A stretch of DNA of 64,000 nt, from assembly GCF_020179605.1 (NCBI RefSeq), contig NZ_JAINZO010000002.1, forward strand, positions 1,054,001 to 1,118,000, in the 5' to 3' direction. This DNA is from Geomonas agri. GTDB lineage: Bacteria; Desulfobacterota; Desulfuromonadia; Geobacterales; Geobacteraceae. The notes beneath the pieces were generated by a model that was not told the DNA's origin, did no database searches, and worked only from the letters and a program-made list of their open reading frames with translations. The position numbers and the translations under genes were made by a program. The first letter of the stretch is position 1; every line of letters begins with the position of its first letter. This document shows, one piece after another, positions 8,213 through 15,139 of this stretch.

Positions 8213-9676
8213 TTAGTCCACCTTCACGCGGTACTTAATGGTGTAGGTGCGGTTCCAGGTCAGCGGTGCCACGCAGAGGGCCTGAGTGTTCTTCGTGCTG
8301 TCGCTGCACGAAGGCACTGTGCCGCCTGCCGAGGCGTTGGAGCCTTGACCGAGGTAGAAGTTGAGCGGAAGCCCAGCGGTGACGCCGGCCGCCTTGCCAA
8401 AGCCGACGCTCGGTGCCGGTGTTGACGGCTGGGTTTCACCGGTACCGTCGGTGGTCAGGTTGACGGTGTTGACACCGTCGGAGATCTGGGCGAAGTAGCC
8501 GGTAGTCACAGTGTCGTCGCCAACGCCGTAGCCGTCCTTGTAGACCACGAGCTTGGTGTAGGAGGGGATGCTGTCGAGCACCGCTGCGGCGGTAGCCTGC
8601 CCGCCGTTGTTGGTGACCATGACCTGGTACTCGAGCACCTTGCCCGGGTCGCTGGTGGCGGTGGCACTGAAGCTGCCATTGTCGGTGAAGTTCCTCACCT
8701 GCTTCAGGATTTCCAGTTTGGTGGCGAGGAAGTTGCCTGCGGTGCAGCTTGCGCCGGCGCTGCCGACGTACTGGGCGTTGTTACCGGAGCTGTCGGTTAC
8801 GGTGAGCTTGTAGTCGACGGTGGCGTCGCTGTCCTTGACGCTGGAGATGGCGCTGACGTCAATTTTTACGATGGCCATTTCGCCGACCACGGTACCGACG
8901 GCGGGAGCGGCGGTGTTGAAGGCGGGAGCAGCGCCGCCGTCACCGATGCCGTTCACGTTGGTGTATGCCTCGACCTGGATCTGGTCGCGCAGCTCGTCGG
9001 TCTTGTTGCCGGTCGTGGTGCTGGCGACGGGACCGTTCACGGAGTATCCCGCGGCATGGCCGAGGGTTACTGCCTTCACCAGGTAAGCAGTCTTGGTCGT
9101 GCCGTAGTCGACGACCACGATGTCGCCGGCGACGAAGCCCCCGTCCGCCGCGGCTTTCAGCGAGCCGCCCGGGAAGAGCAGGGTGTCGGTGCCCGAGGTG
9201 CCGACAACGATGGCGCTGTTCAACATGAGGTCGCTTGCCGCTGAGGTGGCGGATGCCTGGACGGTGCCGTCAGCTTTCAGGACGGTGTAGGTTGCGCTGC
9301 TGGTGCTTGCGTTGTGCGGGGCGTTGGAGATGGACACCTTGTAGGTGTCCTGGCCGTTGGCAGTCGCAGTCAGGGCATAGAGAGCGCTGAAGGTGCCACC
9401 GGAGGCATAGCTGCCGAGGGCCGCGCAGGCGAACGCAGGGGTGTAGTTAGCGCTGCTGGGCGGGGTGGAGACGTTCAGGCCCGCCTTGACCAGGTTTACG
9501 GTGACCGTGGTGGAGAAGGCCGCGCTAAACGAGGTGGTGTTGCTGGCGTCTTTGTAGTCCACTGTAACAACGTTGAGGATGGTGGTGCCGGCGGTGGTGC
9601 TGGCGCTGGCTGTTGCCGGCACGCCGGCGGCCGCCATGGCAGCGACGGCCAGGGCGGCGAAGAGGTTGCGCTTCAT
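8213..9676 (-). CDS. secreted DUF11-like surface protein (487 aa)
   Basis: ATG at 9676 follows AAGGAG by a few bases; the upstream in-frame extension lacks such a site. A signal peptide (residues 1 to about 26, ending ATASAS) leads into a Ser/Thr/Ala-rich beta body. The motif GTTILNVVTVDY just after the signal parallels the other operon members. A DUF11-like module fills the last third (KVLEYQVMVTNNG, TYTIKYRVKVD at the end). There are four Cys residues in the mature part. It is the second gene of the operon. Its C-terminal ending (YRVKVD) resembles those of the 420-aa (YQVKIK) and 165-aa (FKVKVK) products, which supports a shared terminal domain. Function unknown; probably a surface structural component. 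Confidence 0.85.
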   Translation of the reverse strand: MKRNLFAALAVAAMAAAGVPATASASTTAGTTILNVVTVDYKDASNTTSFSAAFSTTVTVNLVKAGLNVSTPPSSANYTPAFACAALGSYASGGTFSALYALTATANGQDTYKVSISNAPHNASTSSATYTVLKADGTVQASATSAASDLMLNSAIVVGTSGTDTLLFPGGSLKAAADGGFVAGDIVVVDYGTTKTAYLVKAVTLGHAAGYSVNGPVASTTTGNKTDELRDQIQVEAYTNVNGIGDGGAAPAFNTAAPAVGTVVGEMAIVKIDVSAISSVKDSDATVDYKLTVTDSSGNNAQYVGSAGASCTAGNFLATKLEILKQVRNFTDNGSFSATATSDPGKVLEYQVMVTNNGGQATAAAVLDSIPSYTKLVVYKDGYGVGDDTVTTGYFAQISDGVNTVNLTTDGTGETQPSTPAPSVGFGKAAGVTAGLPLNFYLGQGSNASAGGTVPSCSDSTKNTQALCVAPLTWNRTYTIKYRVKVD

Positions 9677-9853
9677 AGGATCTCCTTTTTTGTGATGCAT
9701 CAATTCAAATAAAAAATAGCAATGGTGTTTCCGGTCCTGCCTGTACTGCTTCTACATGTGCTGCTGATACTGTCGGTAAGGTTCCTTCTTAATTTTGGGT
9801 CATAAGCGCTCCTTGTTTTTTCATCTTGTAAGTTGTCTTCGTGTATGTACTGG

Positions 9854-10351
9854 CTATTTCACCTTTACCTTGAAGCTGACCGAGCCTTTGCCGCCGGCCG
9901 GCACCTGCGGGATGGTCCAGCGTATATCGGTGTATTCCTCGGGAGCCGCCACCTTCTTCTCCATCTTTCCGGTGCTCCCTTTCAGTTCGTAGGTCAGCAG
10001 GGTCGGCTTCTTGAAGCTCTTCCCTTTGTCGATGGAGAAGGTCAAGTCGGCGGTGTCACTGGCGCTGCCGGGGATATAGGCGGTGCCGGCGGGTATCGGA
10101 TCGCTGATGACGACGTCTTTGGCGGCTTCGGTCCCGGAGTTCATGTAGTTCAAGGTGTAGATGATCTCGTCGCCAGGCTGCACACCTTTGGCGGCGATCC
10201 GCTTCTTCACCTGCTTTCCTTTGGCGGTGACATTCACCTCTTTCTCAGCCTTGATCGAAATGGAGACCTTGGGCTGTGCCCAGGCGGCAAGCGGCATGGC
10301 TGCCACGGCGAGGGCAATGGTTGCTGCAATTAAACTCTTGTTTCTCTTCAT
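9854..10351 (-). CDS. small secreted single-DUF11 protein (165 aa)
   Basis: First gene of the operon. ATG at 10351 follows AAGGAG. A cleavable signal peptide (ending AAWAQ, about residue 26) precedes one DUF11 domain covering nearly all of the mature protein (GDEIIYTLNYMNSG; DVVISDPIPAGTAYI). A single module without Cys suggests a soluble periplasmic or surface subunit. The next gene is 177 bases downstream, a longer gap than elsewhere in the operon. Expression is expected to depend on the riboswitch and terminator found 115-300 bases upstream. Family knowledge gives no biochemical activity. Confidence 0.85.
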   Translation of the reverse strand: MKRNKSLIAATIALAVAAMPLAAWAQPKVSISIKAEKEVNVTAKGKQVKKRIAAKGVQPGDEIIYTLNYMNSGTEAAKDVVISDPIPAGTAYIPGSASDTADLTFSIDKGKSFKKPTLLTYELKGSTGKMEKKVAAPEEYTDIRWTIPQVPAGGKGSVSFKVKVK

Positions 10352-10433
10352 CTTTTTCTCCTTGTTGCGCTGCTGGTGCGCGGTTGGTTACAAGACTAAA
10401 ACTGTTGTGTTGACACTATAAGACCAGCTGATA

Positions 10434-10447
10434 CGCCTACTTAGGCG
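10434..10447. other. short palindrome in the leader between terminator and first operon gene
   Basis: CGCCTA-ct-TAGGCG is a perfect 6-bp inverted repeat between the riboswitch terminator and the first gene of the DUF11 operon. It could be a protein-binding site or a minor RNA hairpin; nothing else supports either reading. Confidence 0.3.
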
Positions 10448-10464
10448 GTTTAGATGTATGGATA

Positions 10465-10500
10465 CAAAAATGCCCGTCTGCATGTACAAGGAGACGGGCA
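10465..10500 (-). terminator. intrinsic terminator after the riboswitch aptamer
   Basis: On the minus strand a perfect 9-bp stem (TGCCCGTCT / AGACGGGCA, 12-base loop) is followed directly by five T residues. It lies about 55 bases downstream of the GEMM-I aptamer and 115 bases before the first operon gene, so it probably serves as the expression platform for transcriptional control. Confidence 0.85.
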
Positions 10501-10555
10501 TTATCTTGCCGCAGCGAGGACGCATTGGTCCTCCCCCGGCCCTGACTCCAGATGC

Positions 10556-10650
10556 TCTTCGGTAACCCGGCTGTCCCCTTGTTGGAGGGACCCGTGGCTT
10601 TGCGTCGCCGGATTGCTCCGGGTTTGCCGTTATCGGAGTAGGTATGGACG
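10556..10650 (-). promoter_or_regulatory. GEMM-I class cyclic dinucleotide riboswitch aptamer
   Basis: The minus strand carries the hallmark GEMM-I core: ACGGCAAACC, a 5-bp stem CCGGA/TCCGG closed by a GCAA tetraloop, then GACGCAAAGCC, a second stem-loop (GGGTCC...GGAC), and the conserved 3' GGGTTACCG. These match the conserved segments of the Vibrio Vc2 c-di-GMP-I riboswitch. By hand alignment the residue equivalent to Vc2 G20 is G. That favours c-di-GMP over the cGAMP-selective variants known in Geobacter, in which I recall this position being A; the alignment is by eye. A terminator follows. It should control the four-gene surface-protein operon. Confidence 0.9.
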
Positions 10651-10713
10651 GTTCAGGGTCAGTGCATCATAGGGCTCCTGTTTGGGGCTGTTAGTTAATG
10701 ATTCCGAGATCTT

Positions 10714-10737
10714 GACAGCAGCGCTTACACTGCTGCC
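10714..10737. other. inverted repeat upstream of the riboswitch
   Basis: GACAGCAG and CTGCTGCC form a 7-of-8 inverted repeat with an 8-base spacer, about 65 bases upstream of the aptamer, where a promoter or operator of the DUF11 operon should lie. I could not assign a convincing -35/-10 pair. The rest of 10,738-10,960 holds an A/T-rich tract (about 10,777-10,803) but no gene I can support. Confidence 0.35.
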
Positions 10738-10961
10738 AGCTTATGTCCTACAAAACGGCGCAACAATACCAAATTGCGTGAAAAATATAAAGTTTTTTTT
10801 CCAATGAGAACGCGGCCGCGTGCAACGACCCAAAGCATCCTTACCTTGACGGGACCATAAACGCGGAGGGGCTCCTGGCAAGGCTTAAGGCGGGAACGGC
10901 GGCGGACAGAAGAAGGGCGGGGCTGCTAATGAAGAGAGGGCGAGCGGGGGAGAGGGTGCGG

Positions 10962-10990
10962 ACAGCCGGCGATCGTTCAGCGCCGGCTGT
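10962..10990 (-). terminator. hairpin just after the monohaem lipoprotein gene
   Basis: A perfect 10-bp stem (ACAGCCGGCG / CGCCGGCTGT) with a 9-base loop starts 15 bases beyond the stop codon of the minus-strand lipoprotein gene. No T run follows, so it may be a 3' stabilising hairpin or a Rho-assisted end rather than a classical terminator. Confidence 0.45.
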
Positions 10991-11005
10991 CCAGGGTAAT
11001 GCGGT

Positions 11006-11830
11006 TCAGTGGGTGTTGCAGAGCACCTGGAGCGCAGAGATTTCGGCGGCGCTGACAGTGATGCCCTGGTGGCCCGGTTGCCCCGCTGAGTACTTCGCCG
11101 GAACCTCACCCCCCTTCAGGGCGAGGTCAGGAGCTCCGGCGGCAGTGGTGTCGAAGCTGCCCAGGGAGTGGCAGGAGGCACACTGTGTCTGGTAGACGGG
11201 TTGTGCCGCCAGGGCCAGCGATCCCGGTGCGGGGAGAACGGCGCCGTAACTACCGACCACGAAATCGAAGCCGGCTGAGACGGTGTACGTAGGTTTGGCG
11301 GGGTCATTGTCGTCTTCAACGATGGCGCTGTAGGAACCGCTGATGCGGTCGCCGGAACTGCCGCCGTAGCGCGTGAAGCTGATGGTTCCACCGACGATGC
11401 GCAACAAGGACGACGGGTGCCCGTTCAGGAAGTACAGGCTGCCCGGGAAGGGGGTGCCGCTGGCATTGCCGAGGGAATAGGTGGCCTGGGTCGAGATGGA
11501 GGCTCCCGGCGCGAGGTCGATCCTCGCAATGGTCTTGTAGTCAGGATCGTTGAGGCTCGTGGCGATGGCAGCCCGGAAGACGATACCGAGATTGGAAACG
11601 CTCGAGGATAGGTAGGTTGCCTTTTCCAAACCGTATTGGTCGCTGGTCACCGTGTAGGAATTGCTGGCCACGGGGGCATTGCTGGCGTTGATGCCGGTCG
11701 GGTTGGTCCCGCCGCCACCCCCACCGCACGCCGCGAGTAGGAGGAGTGCCAAGCCAAGTGCCGCCGTAGCTATCAGGGGGGGGCGGGAGCCATTTCCCTT
11801 GTTGTTCTTTATTGGTGTCGTGCTGTTCAT
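11006..11830 (-). CDS. lipoprotein with a single c-type haem motif (274 aa)
   Basis: ATG at 11830 follows a G-rich ribosome-binding site. The N-terminus is basic, then hydrophobic, ending in a lipobox (LLAAC, Cys about residue 35) and a Gly run typical of Geobacter lipoproteins. The middle (about 50-205) is Ser/Thr/Gly-rich and beta-like with no family I recognise. Near residue 215 the motif CASCH marks one covalently bound c-type haem, and the last 60 residues resemble a small monohaem domain (a Met about 20-40 residues on as sixth ligand is not obvious). A membrane-anchored electron carrier or redox sensor is plausible. It is transcribed toward the riboswitch operon but separated from it by about 350 bases. 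Confidence 0.8.
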   Translation of the reverse strand: MNSTTPIKNNKGNGSRPPLIATAALGLALLLLAACGGGGGGTNPTGINASNAPVASNSYTVTSDQYGLEKATYLSSSVSNLGIVFRAAIATSLNDPDYKTIARIDLAPGASISTQATYSLGNASGTPFPGSLYFLNGHPSSLLRIVGGTISFTRYGGSSGDRISGSYSAIVEDDNDPAKPTYTVSAGFDFVVGSYGAVLPAPGSLALAAQPVYQTQCASCHSLGSFDTTAAGAPDLALKGGEVPAKYSAGQPGHQGITVSAAEISALQVLCNTH

Positions 11831-12189
11831 GGAAGCCCCCTTTTTTTCTTGGTTACAACCTCTGTTTCATGGAAGGTGCCAGAAAAAGTTAATGTGAAAA
11901 TTAACCGTATGTAGTTCACTTATCGGCACAAATTCATCTCTACTGCAGGAATTTCGCAGGGGATTTTCAAGAATTTGCTGTTCAGGGTTTGCACACTTTT
12001 AACCTTTGCTGTGCTTAACCTGAACTGGCGGCCGCCACGATCAATACGGCTCCTCTTTCATGAGTGGTCGTGACGTACAGTGAGGGGGCTAACGTCCTGG
12101 TCAGGGGAAGTCAGGAGGGGAAGAAAAACGTTGTCATCGCCTGGTGGAAGTGTTAAAAACTTTCACTTCAGGTTATTTGCGGAGTGTGC
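11831..12189. other. divergent intergenic region
   Basis: Separates the minus-strand lipoprotein gene from the plus-strand menaquinone genes, so it should hold both promoters. A weak plus-strand candidate is TTGCAC at 11,989 with TGCTTA 17 bases later. I see no ORF with a ribosome-binding site and no strong hairpin. Confidence 0.5.
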
Positions 12190-13536
12190 ATGGCCATCAG
12201 GGACTTACGAGACTTTCTCGCCGTGCTGGACGCCGCAGGTGAGCTGCATCGGGTGGATGCCGAGGTTGATTCCGAACTGGAAATCGCCTGCATCACCGAC
12301 CGGCACAGCAAGCTCCCCGGTGGTGGCAAGGCCCTTCTCTTCCAACACGTCAAGGGAAGTTCCTACCCTGTGGCAACCAACCTCTTCGGCTCCCCTTCCC
12401 GCATGGCGCTTGCGCTACAGGTTGAACACCTTTCCCTGCTGACGGGCAAGATGGAACAGCTGCTCGCTGCGCCTGCGAGTGCGCCGCCGCCGACCTTGGT
12501 GCGCCAGGCAGCCTGCCAGGAGGTGATCGAGCGGCTTCCGGACCTGGGACGATACCCTTTCCTGAAGAGCTGGCCGGGTGACGGCGGGCGCTTCATCACG
12601 CTCCCCTTGGTGTTCACCCGTGATCCGGAGACCGGTCTCGGCAACTGCGGCATGTACCGGGTCCGGATCTTCGACGACGGCTGTGTAGGGATTCGCTGGA
12701 AGCCCGGCAGCGGCGGTTTCAAGCATCACGAGAAATACCTGGCGGCAGACCTGCCGATGCCGGTGGCGATCGCCGTCGGCGCTGCACCTACGTTGACGCT
12801 GGCAGCCATGCTCCCCTTGCCGGAGTCGGTGGACGAGGTTGCCTTCGCCGGTTACCTGCACGGTGCGCCGATCGCCATGGCATCCGCGCTTGAATCGGAG
12901 CTGCTGGTTCCGGCCGATGCGGAACTGGTTATCGAAGGGGTGATCGAGCCTGGTGCCACGCGCAGCGAGGGGGCTTTCGGTAACCACACCGGGAGCTACG
13001 AAGCGGGTGAAGAGGTGCCGCTTTTGCGGGTCACCTGCTTCACCCGCAGGAAAGATCCCATCTGCCAGGCGACCGTGGTTGGACCTCCGCCCATGGAAGA
13101 CTGCTACATGGCCAAGGCGGCCGAGCGGCTGCTGCTGCCACTGCTGCGCCGGCAATGCCCGGAGATCGTCGACCTGGTCATGCCGCTGGAGGGGATCTTT
13201 CACGGGTGCGCTATCATTTCCATCGCGAAGCAGACGCCGGGGCAGGGGCGGCGGGTGTTGGAGTGCTTGCGTAGCGGCGGATGGCTGAAACGGGGCAAGC
13301 TGCTGGTGGTCGTGGATAGCACCGGGGAAGAACTGACTCTGGCGCAGGGGGGGTGGCAGGCGCTGAACGCGGTCCGTTTCCCCGCCGACTTGGTTGTGAC
13401 GCCGGATGGCTGCCTCGGGGTCGATGCCACAGGGAAACTCCCGGAAGAAGGTGGGGAGCGGAAGCAATTTTTACAACCGGATACATCGGTTAGTGCCCAG
13501 GTTAAGCGGAGATGGCGGGAGTACGGCTTTCTCTGA
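12190..13536 (+). CDS. ubiD: UbiD-family decarboxylase, probable menaquinone (futalosine route) decarboxylase
   Basis: 448 residues from ATG 12,190, five bases after GGAG; the GTG at 12,184 overlaps that site and is less likely. UbiD enzymes use prenylated FMN to decarboxylate aromatic acids. The family core EGVIEPGATRSEGAFGNHTG is visible at about 247-266, along with the N-terminal LRDFLAVLDAAGELHRVD signature. It heads a run with an UbiA-like prenyltransferase, a UbiX-like flavin prenyltransferase and two futalosine-pathway radical SAM enzymes. The likely substrate is therefore prenylated 1,4-dihydroxy-6-naphthoate, not 4-hydroxybenzoate; this is inferred from neighbours (the role also called MqnL). 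The downstream gene starts 20 bases after its stop. Confidence 0.92.
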   Translation: MAIRDLRDFLAVLDAAGELHRVDAEVDSELEIACITDRHSKLPGGGKALLFQHVKGSSYPVATNLFGSPSRMALALQVEHLSLLTGKMEQLLAAPASAPPPTLVRQAACQEVIERLPDLGRYPFLKSWPGDGGRFITLPLVFTRDPETGLGNCGMYRVRIFDDGCVGIRWKPGSGGFKHHEKYLAADLPMPVAIAVGAAPTLTLAAMLPLPESVDEVAFAGYLHGAPIAMASALESELLVPADAELVIEGVIEPGATRSEGAFGNHTGSYEAGEEVPLLRVTCFTRRKDPICQATVVGPPPMEDCYMAKAAERLLLPLLRRQCPEIVDLVMPLEGIFHGCAIISIAKQTPGQGRRVLECLRSGGWLKRGKLLVVVDSTGEELTLAQGGWQALNAVRFPADLVVTPDGCLGVDATGKLPEEGGERKQFLQPDTSVSAQVKRRWREYGFL

Positions 13537-13556
13537 GCAAGGATAGAAAGGAACTC

Positions 13557-14450
13557 ATGAGCAGTCACGCTGGAGTCGAAATGTCAATGTACGCCAGGAT
13601 CAAGGTATTCCTGGAGATGATAAAGTTCAGCCACACGATTTTTGCGCTTCCCTTCGCCTTCACCGGCGCGTTGTTGGCAGCCAAGGGGCTCCCCACGCTG
13701 GCGCAGGCCGGGTGGATCGTGCTCGCCATGGTGGGGGCGCGTACAGCGGCCATGGGGCTGAACCGCGTCATCGACGCCGACATCGACGGACGTAATCCGC
13801 GCACCGCGGGGCGCGCGATCCCGGCTGGGCTGCTCGGGCGCGGTTCGGTGATCGTTTTCATCGTGCTGTCCGTGCTGCTCATGCTCTTTGCCGCGCAGAT
13901 GCTGAACCCGTTGTGCCTCTACCTGTCCCCGGTGGCGCTCGGCTTCATCCTCCTTTATTCCTACTGTAAGCGCTTTACCGCGCTGGCGCACGTGGTGCTC
14001 GGGATTTGTCTCGCCGGGGCTCCGCTGGGGGCGTGGATCGCCATCCGTGGCACCGCCGACCTTCCCGCTTTCCTGCTGGCCTTTGCAGTGTTGTTCTGGG
14101 TGGCCGGCTTCGACATCCTCTACGCCCTGCAGGACATGGAGTTTGATCGGCAGAGCGGGCTGCACTCGATACCCGCCAGGCTTGGCCTGAATGGTTCACT
14201 CTGGACCTCGCGTATCTTTCACCTCGTTTCCTGCCTGTTCCTGCTGGCCCTCTATCTTTACCTGGGGCTTGGCACCTTCTTCCTGGCCGGCTTGGTTGCC
14301 ACCTGCGCAATGCTGCTTTACGAGCACCACTTGCTGCGTGGCGGCAATCTCGATGCCCTTGATGCCGCCTTCTTCAACATGAACGGTTACATCAGCGTGA
14401 CCCTCTTCTTCGCCACGCTGCTGGATACCCTGACAGCGGGGGCGATGTGA
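13557..14450 (+). CDS. mqnP: UbiA-like polyprenyltransferase (MqnP), menaquinone biosynthesis
   Basis: About 297 residues, highly hydrophobic with eight or nine predicted membrane helices. Both Asp-rich prenyl-diphosphate motifs of the UbiA family are present: NRVIDADID (about residue 67) and YALQDMEFDRQSG (about residue 189). In the futalosine pathway MqnP attaches the isoprenoid tail to 1,4-dihydroxy-6-naphthoate. Three starts are possible: ATG 13,512 overlaps ubiD and lacks a site; ATG 13,557 follows AAAGGAAC; ATG 13,581 follows GGAG. I chose 13,557, but 13,581 is nearly as good. Its TGA overlaps the next gene's GTG start by four bases, indicating translational coupling. Confidence 0.9.
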   Translation: MSSHAGVEMSMYARIKVFLEMIKFSHTIFALPFAFTGALLAAKGLPTLAQAGWIVLAMVGARTAAMGLNRVIDADIDGRNPRTAGRAIPAGLLGRGSVIVFIVLSVLLMLFAAQMLNPLCLYLSPVALGFILLYSYCKRFTALAHVVLGICLAGAPLGAWIAIRGTADLPAFLLAFAVLFWVAGFDILYALQDMEFDRQSGLHSIPARLGLNGSLWTSRIFHLVSCLFLLALYLYLGLGTFFLAGLVATCAMLLYEHHLLRGGNLDALDAAFFNMNGYISVTLFFATLLDTLTAGAM

Positions 14451-15049
14451 AGCAGCGCCATTTCGTCGTCGCCATAACCGGGGCCTCCGGCAGCATCTAC
14501 GGTCTGCGGGTGATTGAGGAACTGCTGCGCTCGGGAGCGCGGGTCAGCGTGCTGATCAGCGATGCCGGTTTTGCGGTGCTTCGTGAAGAGTGCGGCCTGG
14601 AGTGGGGTGGCGCGGCGCAGGTGGTGCAGGAGCAGTTGCAACAGAAGGTAGGTAGCGGTGACCTTCGTTATTACGCCTGTGACGATCTTTTCGCTCCCAT
14701 CGCCAGCGGGTCGTCGGCACCCGATGCCATGCTGGTGGTGCCCTGTTCCATGGGGACCCTGTCCCGCATCAGTTGCGGCAATGCCGGCAACCTCCTGGAG
14801 CGGGCCGCGGACGTGATGCTCAAGGAGGCGCGCACCTTGGTGCTGGTGCCGCGCGAGACACCGCTCAACGCCATCCACCTGGAGCACATGCTGAAGCTGT
14901 CCCGGCTGGGAGTGCGGATGGTGCCGGCCATGCCCGGTTTCTACCACCAGCCGCAGAGCATGGAGGACCTGGTGGACTTCGTGGTCGGTAAGGTGCTGGA
15001 CAGTGTGCAGGTGGAGCACTCCCTGTTCCGCCGCTGGGGCGGCGAGTAA
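14447..15049 (+). CDS. ubiX: UbiX-family flavin prenyltransferase
   Basis: 200 residues, starting at a GTG that overlaps the mqnP stop (GTGA). UbiX enzymes make prenylated FMN, the cofactor required by UbiD. The N-terminal FMN-binding AITGASGSIYG motif, the central DAMLVVPCSMGTLSRI and the C-terminal RRMVPAMPGFYHQP-like segment (MVPAMPGFYHQPQSMEDLVD) are all seen. Length is normal for the family. Placement directly with ubiD and mqnP suggests it supplies the cofactor for menaquinone decarboxylation. Confidence 0.93.
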   Translation: MKQRHFVVAITGASGSIYGLRVIEELLRSGARVSVLISDAGFAVLREECGLEWGGAAQVVQEQLQQKVGSGDLRYYACDDLFAPIASGSSAPDAMLVVPCSMGTLSRISCGNAGNLLERAADVMLKEARTLVLVPRETPLNAIHLEHMLKLSRLGVRMVPAMPGFYHQPQSMEDLVDFVVGKVLDSVQVEHSLFRRWGGE

Positions 15050-15070
15050 AACCCGCCGGTCCATCGACAG

Positions 15071-15113
15071 TCAGACCATTCCGACCGGTCCGACCAGTCC
15101 GACTGGTCAGACG
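15071..15113. repeat. degenerate 9-bp tandem array between ubiX and mqnE
   Basis: Successive 9-mers such as tccgaccgg, tccgaccag and tccgactgg form a short array. It includes a perfect 8-bp inverted repeat GACCAGTC-c-GACTGGTC at 15,092-15,108. It could fold in the operon mRNA between the two genes or act as a recombination-prone spacer. Confidence 0.75.
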
Positions 15114-15139
15114 TCCGACAAGAAAGGAAAGAAGCAGTA

